A DNA stretch of 64,000 nt from Glandiceps talaboti (GCF_964340395.1 NC_135555.1:19598947-19662946); one strand, 5' to 3'. Positions 23,769 through 37,272 are shown, numbered from the stretch's first letter. The notes: generated from the sequence alone by a model not told the origin. Translations and numbers: made by a program.

Positions 23769-24647
23769 GTAATATTTTGGGATTTTTGTTAAAAATTAGT
23801 ATTTGGTATCATATGTATCTGGCAGTAGTAAACGTATTGAATACCACTAGTGTAAATTGAAAGTAGTTAATAATTAGTTCTATACAATTCGATTGCAATA
23901 TTAATATTATACAGAAATGTATACACTAACTTTGTAACACTTGTCGTAATAGTTAGACACCGGTGTCCATACTTCATTCGAGGAAAATACGAGTGACCTG
24001 AGGGGCCTTGTCACTACTAGTTTGAAACTGAGTAGTGTCAAAAACTTGGTATTTATATTTCCTAGCTTTAGCTAATGAAGAATATATTCAGAATAATTGT
24101 ATCTTTACAATCAGTATTTATGAAAAAAACAACGTTTTTTTAACGGTGATAGTTTGAGTACCGCACAACCGAACCAATGATAACGACACACGTTGTTGTC
24201 ACATTCTTTGATCTGTCGCATTCAACTTGACTGGTGTGAGGTATAATAAGACTTTATTCCCCAATATTTTTGGAAAATACGAAAAATAGTTTATGAATAT
24301 TTTTCAGCTGAATGAAGAACAACGGCGGGAATAATAAAGGGCTGGCTTACCTCTTCAAGCATAATTTATGAAAAATCGGAAAATACAATCTAATATGAAA
24401 CGTTTCGACTTATATTTTGAGCACCGCGGCACCAGTGACGTAGACACATGTTGTCGTGACGTAGAACGACCGGTGTTTATACTATACTTTCTGTCCAAAG
24501 ACAGTAATTTGCAATTGGTTTGTATATGGACTAATATTAGTGGAATGTTAGCTTTTAGGTATAGACTGACTCTAACTCGTCGCAAATGATGTTCGAAAAA
24601 TTTGAGAAGTGAAACAGTCGTGGTTATTTATATTTGTTATATTTTAG
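23769..24647. other. Intron 3, containing duplicated block B copy 1
   Basis: Sequence from about 24285 to 24480 ('ttttcagctgaatgaagaa', 'accagtgacgtag', 'gttgtcgtgacgtagaacga') is repeated in diverged form at about 42005-42215. Confidence 0.6.
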
Positions 24648-24781
24648 GATTAACTGTGGCATTGCGTCAACCAAACAATTTGTTCTCTGGTGAGGATCAT
24701 GAAAGATGTTTGGATACGGTATACAAGAAATACCAAACCTGTGCTAGTAGAAAAGACAAGTTCAGAGGAGTTCTTATTCAG
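24648..24781 (+). CDS. Receptor gene exon 4: lead-in to the NB-ARC
   Basis: Acceptor TTTTAG, donor CAG|GTAAGT, phase 1 to 0. It reads RQPNNLFSGEDHERCLDTV and ends GVLIQ. The 'P-N-L-F-x-G' segment followed by a helix resembles the region just before the P-loop in NB-ARC proteins, where the nucleotide adenine is bound. Confidence 0.65.
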
Positions 24782-25239
24782 GTAAGTAAATGACAAATCA
24801 CATTAATATTTTAACATCATGGTGCGAGTAATGTGATATGGTTCGAATGAAAATGTATGTGTGTTATGTGGAAAAGTAGACGAACATAGTCATTATAATG
24901 AACACCACTTTATCAAACCAAAAAGGAGCCGTGTTGTTGCTCGGAAATGCAAGTCGGCGCTAACAATGGAAACAAATGAAGGGCTACAAATATATCGAGT
25001 ACAATTTCTTTCTTTATAACAAGATTACTAAAATCACAAAAGAGCGTCAAAGGATACGTAAACCCTGTAGTCATAAAACAAATGTACATCGAACTACCGA
25101 TGGTGTAATAACATTTTACTCGCATAGTTTCAACACAAATCAAACTACCTTGAGTGTAGACCACTATAAGAACACTAGATACCAAGAACAATCATAGACT
25201 AACTATACGTGATGTTTGCCTTTTTGTATTTGTTATCAG
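24782..25239. other. Intron 4 of the receptor gene
   Basis: A 458-bp intron with GTAAGT donor and TTATCAG acceptor. Nothing else was recognised. Confidence 0.6.
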
Positions 25240-25386
25240 ATTCTACATGGACTTGGTGGGTGTGGGAAAACAGAAATCACAACCAATTATGTATACAGGC
25301 ATTGGAGAGAGTATACCGATGGCGTATTTCTTATCAGCGGCCACTCTAATATGATGATCGACTTTGGACTAAAAAAGATGTTAGAG
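25240..25386 (+). CDS. Receptor gene exon 5: Walker A (P-loop)
   Basis: Acceptor TTATCAG, donor GAG|GTACGC, phase 0 to 0, 49 codons. It opens with ILHGLGGCGKTEI, a complete Walker A motif (GxxGxGKT class, residues ~309-316). HWREYTDGVFLISG follows, corresponding to the RNBS-A-like beta-strand of NB-ARC ATPases. The motif is intact, so nucleotide binding is plausible. Confidence 0.85.
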
Positions 25387-27438
25387 GTACGCATGTATAG
25401 AAAGTTATTTTCAGTCCGTTGATGTTTCCAATGCATTTTCCCTCGCTAAAGATAGTATGACAAGCACTCATACAATACCTTGAGTACACAACGTTGACAC
25501 TCACGCACCTCAAGACTTAAGCTGTCAGATATAGAGAGGGTTACCATTCTGATAGAATGACATTGTGTTTCTCGAAATAAACTTACGTCATTACGTATTC
25601 ATCGCCTTTATGCCTGTACAGAACGCCAACACTAAGAATATACCAAAGAATATACCACAAAATAAACACATGTAAACGTCACAACTTACATGACATCACC
25701 TTCGTTATCATTATTAGTTTCTATAAGAATTCGCATGACTACAGATTTTGATAATAATTTATAACCTAATTAAAAATATTACAATTTATGACCTAATCAA
25801 AATAATATGCTAATCATATGACACATTAACGCTACTCTAGCTGTCACTGGGGTGGTTTTTTTAGATACTAATTTACGACCTATCACATTAAAGCTACACT
25901 GGCTGTAACTGGGGTATTATTTTAGATACTAATTTACGACCTATCACATTAAAGCTACACTGGCTGTAACTGGGGTATTATTTTAGATACTAATTTACGA
26001 CCTATCACATTAAAGCTACACTGGCTGTAACTGGGGTATTATTTTAGATACCAATTTACGACCTAGCACATTAAAGCTACACTGGCTGTAACTGGGGTAT
26101 TATTTTAGATACTAATTTACGACCTGTCACATTAAAGCTACACTGGCTGTAACTGGGGTATTATTTTAGATACTAATTTACGACCTATCACATTAAAGCT
26201 ACACTGGCTGTAACTGGGGTATTATGTTAGATACTAATTTAGGACCTATCACATTAAAGCTACACTGGCTGTAACTGGGGTATTATTTTAGATACTAATT
26301 TACGACCTATCACATTAAAGGTACACTGGCTGTAACTGGGGTATTATTTTAGATACCAATTTAGGACCTATCACATTAAAGCTACACTGGCTGTAACTGG
26401 GGTATTATTTTAGATACTAATTTAGGACCTATCACATTAAAGCTACACTGGCTGTAACTGGGGTATTATTTTAGATACCAATTTAGGACCTATCACATTA
26501 AAGCTACACTGACTGTAACTGGGGTATTATTTTAGATACTAATTTACGACCTAGCACATTAAAGCTACACTGGCTGTAACTGGGGTATTATGTTAGATAC
26601 TAATATACGACCTATCACATTAAAGCTATACTGGCTGTAACTGGGGTATTATTTTAGATACTAATTTACGACCTATCACATTAAAGCTACATTGGCTGTA
26701 ACTGGGGTATTATTTTAGATACTAATTTACGACCTGTCACATTAAAGCTACACTGGCTGTAACTTGGGCATTATTTTAGATACTAATTTATGACCTATCA
26801 CATTAAAGCTACACTGGCTGTAACTGGGGTATTATTTTAGATACTAATTTTGACCTATCACATTAAAGCTATACTGGCCTGTTTCTTTTTAGAGTCTTTC
26901 TCAGAGACGATGTTTCGACAAATCAAGCAAAATATTCACTGCTTTGGCTGCTGCTTACAGTCATAGTTGCAGACGAGCCAGATCAGATGTGTTTACAATT
27001 TGTTGTTCTTTGAAAATGTTGTAAATGTGCATAGATGATGTCATCATGAAGTACTAATCATTGAACCAGTCCCAAGGGACTAGTTCTATGACTTAGTGCC
27101 TGCTACGTCATTTATCGTGGAACAACGTGAGAATGGTCCACAACAGGTGATGTTGCATTGACCAATCACGGCCGAGAGTTGAGTACGCAGTGTGTTATAA
27201 CTGCAACTAGTGCCACTTTAAATTTGAAATAACGCAAGTGTTAAACAATATGTTAAACAATATTACTAGCTATCCATTAATGGTTCTGACCGAGATTACT
27301 ATTACCAAGTGTTGGCATTATTGTCAATACACTTTTCTAGCTTAGCTTTATTTACTGTTTGCATTATGAATATTCCTTAGATGTAAAAAAAACATCGATG
27401 GTTAAAAGCTATGTATCATGTTCTCCTTCTTTGCATAG
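25387..27438. other. Intron 5 of the receptor gene
   Basis: A 2.05-kb intron, half of it a 61-bp minisatellite (25810-26878). The remainder holds nothing recognisable. The acceptor is GCATAG|CAG, and an alternative three bases downstream would drop one Gln. Confidence 0.7.
25810..26878. repeat. 61-bp minisatellite, about 17 units
   Basis: The unit contains 'tactaatttacgacctat', 'cacattaaagctacactgg' and 'ctgtaactggggtattat'. Spacing is exactly 61 bp between most copies. Units are highly homogeneous, and the first is the most diverged. Confidence 0.95.
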
Positions 27439-28912
27439 CAGCGGGTTAACGAACATATTCAACATGATGAAGAAACACCCAGTAATATAAGAAGATTGGC
27501 TTGGACATGGCTTCAACGGCATAAGAATTGGCTTGTAGTGATCGATGATGCGGATGAGTTGGATTTGATAAAGGCAGCGTTTCCAAACAAACCACCACTA
27601 CAACACGGCCATATCCTCATAACATCACGATTGAGTGAAGGATGGAAAACATGGTATCAAAACAGTGACGTAATTGAGGTCAAACACATGTCACGTCGTG
27701 ACGCTGCATTATATCTTCTCCGGGAGAAAATGATGGCACAGGGTAACGAACCCACAATAAAGAATGCCATTGAAGAACTGGAACACCTCAAAGAGGTTGA
27801 TCCTGAAGAATACGAGGCCTTAATGTGGCTTGGGGATGTTGGGGCGTTACAAGGACTTCCCCTGGCGCTGCAACAGGCAAGTCGATTCATAGGAAATGAG
27901 ATAACATTCACACACTATCGCGATCTCTATGAAACAAACCGACTTGAGATATTCAAATATGCCGCTGAATCTGACCCTTTGACTGGTTGGCTGAAGGCGA
28001 ACAGACTTTATGCTAGTTATGCACCGAGACTTCGAGATGTGGTAGATAATAACACTCTTCGCCTGAAAACAATATCTACAGAAGAACTTCAAGAGAAACC
28101 CATCATGATGACTAACGAGGACGTGACATTGTTCCACAAAGCCCAGAGGGACACTGATGCAGATTATTTTGCCTTGATTGTTGACCCCAGTAAAGAAAGT
28201 TTCCTGACGACATGGAAAATGAACTTCGACCGCATTTGTGAAGACAGGATAATGAAGGAATTCTTGTTAATATGTGCATGTCTATCATCGCGTATACAAA
28301 TCTCGTTACTGGCCGAAGGTGCAAGGCACATGTACGGGACCCAATTGCAAGGATTCTTGTGTGAAAAGAAGTTTGACAATGATGACCCAAAAAGTGTTGT
28401 TTACACGTCTGGGAAGGTTCTTCATCTGTTTAAGATCCTAAAACAGGTCTCGTTTGCTACCAATGTTGTTGGTGAATCAGAGGAGCACGAAGACCACAAC
28501 CTTGGCAGATTTGGTGTTTTCTCTCTCCATCATCTCGTACAGCAAGTAATCTTTCTGAAACTTGTCCATTTGAGAGACAAAATCATGAGTGTAAATAGCA
28601 CGATGAAAATGCTTGCGGCAATGTTTCCAAAAGTTCAACAGGTTGCATCTGACAACTTTGAAGTATTATTTAGTGAACCGATTCAAGATGGACATTCCAT
28701 CATAGCCTTTCACACGTTAGCGCTGGCCAGACAGATCGAGTCATTGGAGAAAAGTGAAATAGCCGACTTGAGCAGTACACATGCGTTGTTTTCATCTGTT
28801 GGTGTTTATCTGCGACGCTTGGGACGAAACAGAGATGCTCGGCGACTATACAAACTCATGGCAAGGCTAAGTAGCTGGAGGAAACCAATTTTAGAGCGTG
28901 AATTATCAGAAG
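27439..28912 (+). CDS. Receptor gene exon 6: NB-ARC core, winged helix and linker
   Basis: A large exon of 491 codons, phase 0 to 1. It shows Walker B LVVIDDADE (residues ~386-394), the sensor strand HILITSR (~412-418) and the GLPLALQQA motif (~493-501). TTWKMNFDRI begins the winged-helix-like region (~612), with FLLICACLSS in it. SLHHLVQQV (~715) resembles the 'H-x-L-V-Q' segment that ends many animal NB-ARC modules. A helical stretch follows (DARRLYKLMARLSSW), leading into TPRs. Key nucleotide-switch residues are intact. The donor is G|GTGGGT. If it were not used, the frame would run on through (TCTG)n repeats to a stop at 29056-29058. Confidence 0.85.
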
Positions 28913-28945
28913 GTGGGTGTGTTTGTGTGTGTCTGTGGGTGTGTA

Positions 28946-28976
<31 letters not shown>

Positions 28977-30035
28977 GTCTATCTATCTATCTGTATGGAG
29001 GGAGGGGAAGGGAGGGATTGTTTATGTATGTGTACATTTATTCACGTTAGAGTTTTAAATATGATGTTTATAATGGTGCGTGTCTAACCTATAAACAACC
29101 TCCATAGAATGAACATTATAAGAATAAAAACGTGTATGTGTTTGTGTTTAAGTATTTTGGGTCTGATACGACTATTGGTCAGGTAATATTTGAAACAAAC
29201 CTTTCTCCCAAATGTGAGGGGCCTGCAATGCAGACAGAGAGGGACCAGTGCAGGTTTGTTGCATAAAATGTGACCCTCCGTTTCTGTCATGCTGAAAGGT
29301 ATCCCGCTCTAAATTCCCTTTCTATAAAATATGACCCTCCCCAGTTCGAATATTTTAATAACAAACATGGGGTAAAATGTTGTTAGACATAAAAAAGGAC
29401 ACAAGTCAACCAATGGTAAGCAGTTGATCCCACTGCTGCCACCACATTCCTTGTTTCCCCCACCACCACTACTACCATCACAGTGAATTTGTGGGACTCT
29501 GCATTAAAACTTGTCTTTGGGTGAGCACTAAAAGGGCAGAACACAGGAAGACTAGATACGCACACCCCTGGTCGAAATTTAACTGGGGTTAAATTCTCTA
29601 CTCCACAACTTTTAGACGGTGACATTATCCCACAAACACAACTGTTCCCGATTTACTCCTGTGAGATCCTAACACCACAACTGAAAATTGATTCACTGCA
29701 TGGTTGTCAGCAGCAATTTGATTGATATGTTCTGATATCAAGGTACCTAATCATCACATTATCTCTAACCGATGTGGTAGCATATGGGATGTATAACCGG
29801 TGGCAGCAGTGGGATGCCAAAATCACAAAATAATGCAAAGTTAGGCAATACAATAAGTCAAAGCAAAATGTGACCCTTCCCTAATCCAATTTTCTAAATA
29901 TGACCCCACAAGAACCAAATTGTAAGAGTTACTCCTCCTAACTCCTCTTCCCCCCCTTAATTACTGAAGGCGCCTTAGTGAGAACATATTCGATTTTTTC
30001 AATCAAATACAGTTTTCTTTCTGCTACTTTTTCAG
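28913..30035. other. Intron 6 of the receptor gene
   Basis: Starts with GT-rich sequence and a short (TCTG)n run (about 28940-28990). It later contains diverged members of a dispersed repeat with 'aatgtgaccctcc'-like motifs (about 29160-29960). No coding sequence was recognised. Confidence 0.6.
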
Positions 30036-30161
30036 AATTGCGGTGTTTAGGGAAAGTGAACTTTGAACTTGGACGTCTTCAGTCGGCAGAGGAAAACTTT
30101 AAACAGTGTTTGGAGCTCTACAGGAAACTGTACAACGGGAATCATATTAAAGTAGCATTTG
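30036..30161 (+). CDS. Receptor gene exon 7: TPR
   Basis: Acceptor TTTTTCAG, donor G|GTGAGT, phase 1 to 1, 42 codons. It reads LRCLGKVNFELGRLQSAEEN, then FKQCLELYRKLYNGNH. This is the TPR pattern (G at 8, A at 20, L/Y spacing) of kinesin-light-chain-like repeats commonly fused to NB-ARC in animals. TPRs usually form the sensing or partner-binding arm. Confidence 0.75.
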
Positions 30162-30528
30162 GTGAGTTACAGCGTGTATCCATGACTGTAACCTTATTGT
30201 ATACAAGGGATAGAATCCGGAGGATCTATGGAATAGGTGGACGTCTGTGTGTCAGTCCGTTCTTCATGCCCGACGTGTTAAAACCCCCAGATTTCTGCCT
30301 AACCAGTCAAAAAGACTCCATACGGCATACCATAGTGTGCATCAGTTAACTATGTATGAGCCAAATTTCAAACATTGTAAAATTTAAACCCCAAACACAA
30401 ACAAACAGACTGTGTGTGATTGCCGTTGAGAACAGACATAGGTGATGGGATAAGCTAAGGATATAGGCTATACAGAATGAAATGTTATAATATTAATACG
30501 TATGGATGTGCTTTTCTGTAAATTGCAG
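30162..30528. other. Intron 7 of the receptor gene
   Basis: A 367-bp intron between GTGAGT and AATTGCAG, with no other feature seen. Confidence 0.6.
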
Positions 30529-30687
30529 CCATGCAGGGAATTGCAAGAGTTCAACAGAACAATAAAGCATACATGGAAAATAAAGAGAAACAAAGAGAAA
30601 TAGAAAAGTTGTTGAAAGATACACTTCAGAGGAAACGGGAATACTACAAGGCTGACGGTAACTGTGATCACTATAGTGTGGCCCATG
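30529..30687 (+). CDS. Receptor gene exon 8: TPR helices ending at the minisatellite junction
   Basis: Acceptor TTGCAG, donor CATG|GTAAGT, phase 1 to 1, 53 codons. A basic, lysine- and glutamate-rich helix (NKEKQREIEKLLKDTLQRKR) precedes GNCDHYSVAH. Joined to exon 9, this begins a TPR (SVA-LHQLG). The last 25 bases of this exon plus the first 26 bases of intron 8 form the founding unit of the 51-bp minisatellite that follows directly. Exactly which of the first donors is used cannot be decided from sequence. This one is chosen because it keeps frame with exon 9. Confidence 0.7.
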
Positions 30688-32460
30688 GTAAGTACATTTA
30701 TGGGACTGGTCAGTGTGATCACTATAGTGTGGCCCAGAGTAAGTACATATATGGGACTGGTTAGTGTGATCACTGTGTGTTGTCCATGGTAAGTACATGT
30801 ATGGGACTGGTTAGTGTGATCGCTATAGTGTAGGCCATGGTAAGTACATGTATATACGGGACGACTAGTTAGTGTAGGCCATGGTGAGTACATGTATGGG
30901 ACTGTTTAGCGGGGTCACTATATAGTGTGGCCCATGATAAGTATGTGTATGGGACTGGTAAGTGTAATCACTGTAGTGGAATTAGTACATGTATATGACT
31001 GGTTAGCGTGATCACTACAGTGTGGCCCATGGTAAGTACATGTAAGGGACTGGTTAGTGTGATCACTATAGTGTATCCCATGGTAAGTACATATATGGGA
31101 CTGGTTAGTGTGATCACTACAGTGTGGCACATGGTAAGTACATATATGGGACTGGTTAGTGTGATCACTATAGTGTGGCACATGGTAAGTACATATATGG
31201 GACTGGTTAGTGTGATCACTACAGTGTGGCCCATGGTAAGTAAATGTGTGGGACTGGTTAGTGTGATCACTACAGTGTGGCCCATGGTAAGTACATATAT
31301 GGGACTGGTTAGTGTGATCACTATATAGTGTAGCCAATGGTAAGTGCATATATGGGACTGGTTAGTGTGATCACTACAGTGTGGCCCATGGTAAGTACAT
31401 GTGCGGGACTGGTAAGTGTGATCAGTACAGTGTGGCCCATGGTAAGTACATGTGTGGGACTGGTTAGTGTGATCACTACAGTGTGGCACATGGTAAGTAC
31501 ATATATGGGACTGGTTAGTGTGATCACTACAGTGTGGCACATGGTAAGTATATATATGGGACTCGTTAGTGTGATCACTACAGTGTGGCACATGGTAAGT
31601 ACATATATGGGACTCGTTAGTGTGATCACTACAGTGTGGCACATGGTAAGTACATATATGGGACTCGTTAGTGTGATCACTACAGTGTGGCACATGGTAA
31701 GTACATATATGGGACTGGTTAGTGTGATCACTACAGTGTGGCACATGGTAAGTACATATATGGGACTCGTAAGTGTGATCACTACAGTGTGGCACATGGT
31801 AAGTACATATGTGGGACTCGTTAGTGTGATCACTACAGTGTGGCACATGGTAATAAGTACATATATGGGACTCGTTAGTGTGATCACTACAGTGTGGCAC
31901 ATGGTAAGTACATATATGGGACTGGTTAGTGTGATCACTACAGTGTGGCCCATGGTAACTACATATATGGGACTGGTTAGTATGTTCACTACAGTGTGGC
32001 CCATGGTAATAAGTACATATATGGGACTGGTTAGTGTGATCACTATAGTGTAGCCCATGGTAGGTACATATATGGGACTGGTTAGTGTGATCATGACAGT
32101 GTGGCCCATGGTAAGTACATATATGGGGCTGGTTAGTGTGATCACTACAGTGTGACCCATGGTAAGTACATATATGGGACTGGTTAGTGCGATCACTATA
32201 GTGTAGCCCATGGTAAGTACATGTATGGGACTGGTTAGTGTGATCACTATAGCGTAGGCCATGGTAAGTACATGTATATATGGGACGACTAGTTAGTGTA
32301 GGCCATGGTGAGTACATGTATGGGACTGTTTAGCGGGGTCACTATATAGTGTGGCCCATGATAAGTACATATATGGGACTGGTTAGTGTGATCACTGTAG
32401 TGTAGGCCATAGTACATGTATGGGGTTATTTAGTGTGTGATGACTATAGTGTAAGCCATG
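30663..32460. repeat. 51-bp splice-donor minisatellite, block 1
   Basis: About 35 tandem units of 51 bp. Each consists of the exon 8 end (TGTGATCACTATAGTGTGG, then CCCATG) followed by the donor and early intron (GTAAGTACATATATGGGACT, then GGTTAG). Unit 1 is the real exon-intron junction. Because 51 is a multiple of three, long open frames appear on both strands (to ~450 codons on the minus strand) without being genes. A variant block with 'gactagttagtgtaggcc' recurs near 30860, 32285 and 34335, showing higher-order repeats. Confidence 0.95.
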
Positions 32461-32461
32461 G

Positions 32462-32614
<153 letters not shown>

Positions 32615-32797
32615 ATTCTTAAAGAACGCACTACACATACGTCTCAGTGCATTGTACACAACAAAGTAAAAAAACACACAAAAAAACAACATAATTAATG
32701 TTCATGAAACAAAGGGAATTAAAATGCAGTCAATACTGATAAAAAAGAGATCGAGGTAAGAACATATCAAAAATAGTCTAAGAGCAAAAAAAAAAAA

Positions 32798-35275
32798 GTA
32801 CATGTATGGGACTGGATGGTGATCACTATAGTGTAGGCCATGGTAAATACATGTATGGGACAACTAGTTAGTGTATGCCATGGTGAGTACATGTATGGGA
32901 CTGTTTAGTGTGATCACTACAGTGTGTCCCATGGTAAGTACATATATGGGACTCGTAAGTGTGATCACTAAAGTGTGGCCCATGGTAAGTACTTATATGG
33001 GACTGGTTAGTGTGATCACTGCAGTGTGGCCCATGGTAAGTACTTATATGGGACTGGTTGGTGCGATCACTACAGTGTGGCCCATGGTAAGTACATATAT
33101 GGGACTGGTTAGTGTGATCACTACAGTGTGGCCCATGGTAAGTACTTATATGGGACTGGTTAGTGTGATCACTACAGTGTGGCCCATGGTAAGTACTTAT
33201 ATGGGACTGGTTAGTGTGATCACTACAGTGCCCATGGTAAGTACTTATATGGGACTGGTTAGTGTGATCACTACAGTGTAGCCCATGGTAAGTACTTATA
33301 TGGGACTGGTTAGTGTGATCACTACAGTGTGGCCCATGATAAGTACATGTGTGGGACGGGTTAGTGTGATCATTACAGTGCCCATGGTAAGTATATATAT
33401 GGGACTGGTTACTGTGATCACTGTAGTGTAGGCCATGGTAAGTACATGTATGGGGTTATTTAGTGTGATGACTATAGTATAGCCCATGGTAGGTACATAT
33501 GTGGGACTGGTTAGTGTGATCACTACAGTGTGGCACATGGTAATAAGTACATATATGGGACTCGTTAGTGTGATCACTACAGTGTGGCACATGGTAAGTA
33601 CATATATGGGACTGGTTAGTGTGATCACTACAGTGTGGCACATGGTAAGTACATGTGTGGGACTGGTTAGTGTGATCACTACAGTGTGGCCCATGGTAAG
33701 TACATGTGTGGGACTGGTTAATGTGATCACTATATAGTGTAGCCCATGGTAAGAGCATATATGGGACTGGTTAGTGTGATCACTACAGTGTGGCCCATGG
33801 TAAGTACATGTGTGGGACTGGTTAGTGTGATCAGTACAGTGTGGCCCATGGTAAGTACATGTGTGGGACTGGTTAGTGTGATCACTACAGTGTGGCCCAT
33901 GGTAAGTACATATATGGGACTGGTTAGTGTGTTCACTACAGTGTGGCCAATGGTAAGTACTTATATGGGACTGGTTAGTGTGATCACTACAGTGTGGCCC
34001 ATGGTAATAAGTACATATATGGGACTGGTTAGTGTGATCACTACAGTGTGGCCCATGGTAAGTACTTATATGGGACTGGTTAGTGTGATCGCTACAGTGT
34101 GGCCCATGGTAAGTACATGTATGGGACTGGTTAGTGTGATCATGACAGTGTGGCCCATGGTAAGTACATATATGGGGCTGGTTAGTGTGATCACTACAGT
34201 GTGGCCCATGGTAAGTACATATATGGGACTGGTTAGTGCGATCACAATAGTGTAGCCCATGGTAAGTACATGTATGGGACTGGTTAGTGTGAACACTATA
34301 CTGTAGGCCATGGTAAGTACATGTATATACGGGACGACTAGTTAGTGTAGGCCATGGTGAGTACATGTATGGGACTGTTTAGCGGGGTCACTATATAGTG
34401 TGGCCCATGATAAGTACATATATGGGACTGGTTAGTGTGATCACTGTAGTGTAGGCCATAGTACATGTATGGGGTTATTTAGTGTGATGACTATAGTGTA
34501 CGCCATGGTAAGTACATGTATGGGACTGGATGGTGATCACTATAGTGTAGGCCATGGTAAGTACATGTATGGGACAACTAGTTAGTGTATGCCATGGTGA
34601 GTACATGTATGGGACTGTTTAGTGTGATCACTACAGTGTGGCCCATGGTAAGTACTTATATGGGACTGGTTGGTGCGATCACTACAGTGTGGCCCATGGT
34701 AAGTACATATATGGGACTGGTTAGTGTGATCACTACAGTGTGGCCCATGGTAAGTACTTATATGGGACTGGTTAGTGTGATCACTACAGTGTGGCCCATG
34801 ATAAGTACATGTGTGGGACGGGTTAGTGTGATCATTACAGTGCCCATGGTAAGTACATATATGGGACTGGTTACTGTGATCACTGTAGTGTAGGCCATGG
34901 TAAGTACATGTATGGGGTTATTTAGTGTGATGACTATAGTATAGCCCATGGTAGGTACATGTAAGGGACTGGTTAGTGTGATCACCGTTGTGTAGGCCAT
35001 GGTAAGTACATGTATGGGGTTATTTAGTGTGATGACTATAGTGTAGGCCATGGTAAGTACATGTACGGGACTGGATGGTGATCACTATAGTGTAGGCCAT
35101 GGTAAGTACATGTATGGGACAACTAGTTAGTGTATGCCATGGTGAGTACATGTATGGGACTGTTTAGTGTGATCACTACAGTGTGGCCCATGGTTAGTAC
35201 TTATAATTGGACTGGTTAGTGTGATCACTACAGTGTGGTCCATGGAATGTACATGTATGGGACTGGTTAGTGACG
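32798..35275. repeat. 51-bp splice-donor minisatellite, block 2
   Basis: About 48 further units of the same repeat, with frequent CAT(G)GTAAGTA donors. Variant units have shortened spacers ('ctacagtgcccatgg') or GTAATAAGTA insertions. Segment order partly repeats block 1, consistent with unequal exchange of multi-unit cassettes. Confidence 0.95.
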
Positions 35276-35457
35276 TTTTGTTAAACATTTTATTATTTGT
35301 TATGTTAAACACATATGCATTTATTATGTTATGTATATTGCAATTGGTAATTAATATATATATAATTTTCTGCGATTATTAAACGTTGCTTTATCAGTGG
35401 TGGACCATTAAAATTGGTTTCACCTTCCGTTTAGGAATGTTATTATTTAGGCTTGAA

Positions 35458-35505
<48 letters not shown>

Positions 35506-36061
35506 TATCACAAAATGACATCATTTTTATTTTCATTATTTCACTTTATTTTTTTCTGGGAAAAAAGCCATAGTACACACAAAAAAAAGAGCATTTTAAA
35601 ACAAGTAGAATGTCAACTTAAAAACAAATAGACAAATACACACATTAACAAATACAAACATTTAGAAATACTACAAATCTCTATACAATTTAAGAATTCC
35701 TAAACTTATAGAGGATTGTATCGGAGTTAAGCACCGCTGCAATCAAACTGTTATTACCATTTCTAATACGTTCTAAAAAATAGTACTCCTGACCAGTTTA
35801 TTTTTGAATACATGGTTAGATTTTTACCAGTTGTTAATAAATTATTAGTTGTTAGATAATTTAAAGATCACCCACATTTTTCTAGTTTTAATAATATGAA
35901 AATGTCATTCTAATTTCAAATAAAATAACATTAGCCACTAAGAAACATGCCGTTACAAACTAACCTTTTGAAGGAAAAGTATTTACATCCCCAGGTGGGA
36001 TAGGGTTTCTTCTATGAAGATTTTTTTGCTGTAGTAATTTTCTTCATTCCATCTCGTGTAG
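35276..36061. other. 3' part of intron 8
   Basis: A/T-rich unique sequence with a (GT)n run at 35459-35504. It ends at acceptor CTCGTGTAG. Confidence 0.6.
35459..35504. repeat. (GT)n microsatellite
   Basis: An uninterrupted dinucleotide run of about 23 repeats. Confidence 0.95.
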
Positions 36062-36337
36062 CCTTGCACCAGCTTGGTCGGTTTTACCAGGATATTGGGG
36101 AATATGGCAAGGCATACACATATCTAGAACAAACGTTGGCCATGAGACAGAGGTATTGGAAAAGAAAGTACAACACTAATGTTCACGTGGATATCGCAGT
36201 TGCCATGACAAATCTAGCAAGGAACTCCCTGATACAGACAGATAACAGAGACCTTGATAGAGCAGAGAAATTACTCATACAAGCCTGGAACATTAAAGAG
36301 AAGGAAATACCAAAAACAAATGATTCGTATCAACTTG
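36062..36337 (+). CDS. Receptor gene exon 9: TPR repeats
   Basis: Phase 1 to 1, 92 codons, donor G|GTAAGA. It reads LHQLGRFYQDIGEYGKAYTY, then LEQTLAMRQRYW. This is a textbook kinesin-light-chain-type TPR, followed by a second unit (VAMTNLARNSLIQ..., LDRAEKLLIQAWNIKEKE). The protein-interaction surface is intact. Confidence 0.85.
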
Positions 36338-37116
36338 GTAAGATTGTATTACTTTCATACTTTAAAAAAACGTTGACGTACTTTAAAGGGCACAAAGCTG
36401 AAGTTTGTGAGTGTAATATTTGTTACATTGTCAGAAGGTACTCATAGTTTTTTATTCACTGCTGCATACGTAATCAATACTTCCATGAATGAACTCAAAC
36501 CTGGTATTAAGATACAACTTATAAACAATCCGATGCGTCATACTTATACGTATAAAATATCGTGCAAATCCCTATCCCTACCGTGCAGTCCTGTTCCAGC
36601 ATTACCATGTACCAAAAGCCAATGATTCATAAAAGGCATACATCAACGTTAATATTATTTTAAAGTCGTTTAATCAAGGATGTATGTATTAAAGTATCTA
36701 TACTTGAGTAAAAAATTTAAATCTTAGAGTTTGACGTATTTACTAATACATTTAGTTAGTCTAACTTAAAGTTACTGTATTTAATATGCACAAGACAGAT
36801 GATAGAATCTCTTTGTTTCCAGTACCATTCCTAATTAGTAGATCTTAATAGGGAACTTGCAATCCAGACTGAGCATGCTCAGACGCAAAGGACTATGGGA
36901 TTTTCTGTGGTTATCGTAATATCTAATCTGGAGCTACCGATAAAATAAACCTCCCACAATGCTCAGGGTGACTATGAATTGATCATTTATGGTTAAAAAC
37001 AATGTAACATTATTGTTTACAATACTATTTGATTAGCATATATTATCACATTTCCCATGATGCAACATTATGGCGGGTTTGCAAGTTCCCTATTGCAAGC
37101 CCTGTGTTAATGAATC

Positions 37117-37251
<135 letters not shown>

Positions 37252-37272
37252 TGGTTCTGGAACTCTTTCTCG

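Noticed and set aside
25810-26878. CRISPR-like array
   Set aside because: Repeats are contiguous 61-bp units with no unique spacers, inside a eukaryotic intron.
30968-32317. A 449-codon open frame on the minus strand (and a 238-codon plus-strand frame at 31337-32053)
   Set aside because: Both lie wholly inside the 51-bp minisatellite. A repeat length divisible by three opens frames on both strands automatically. The peptides are 17-residue repeats with no family resemblance.
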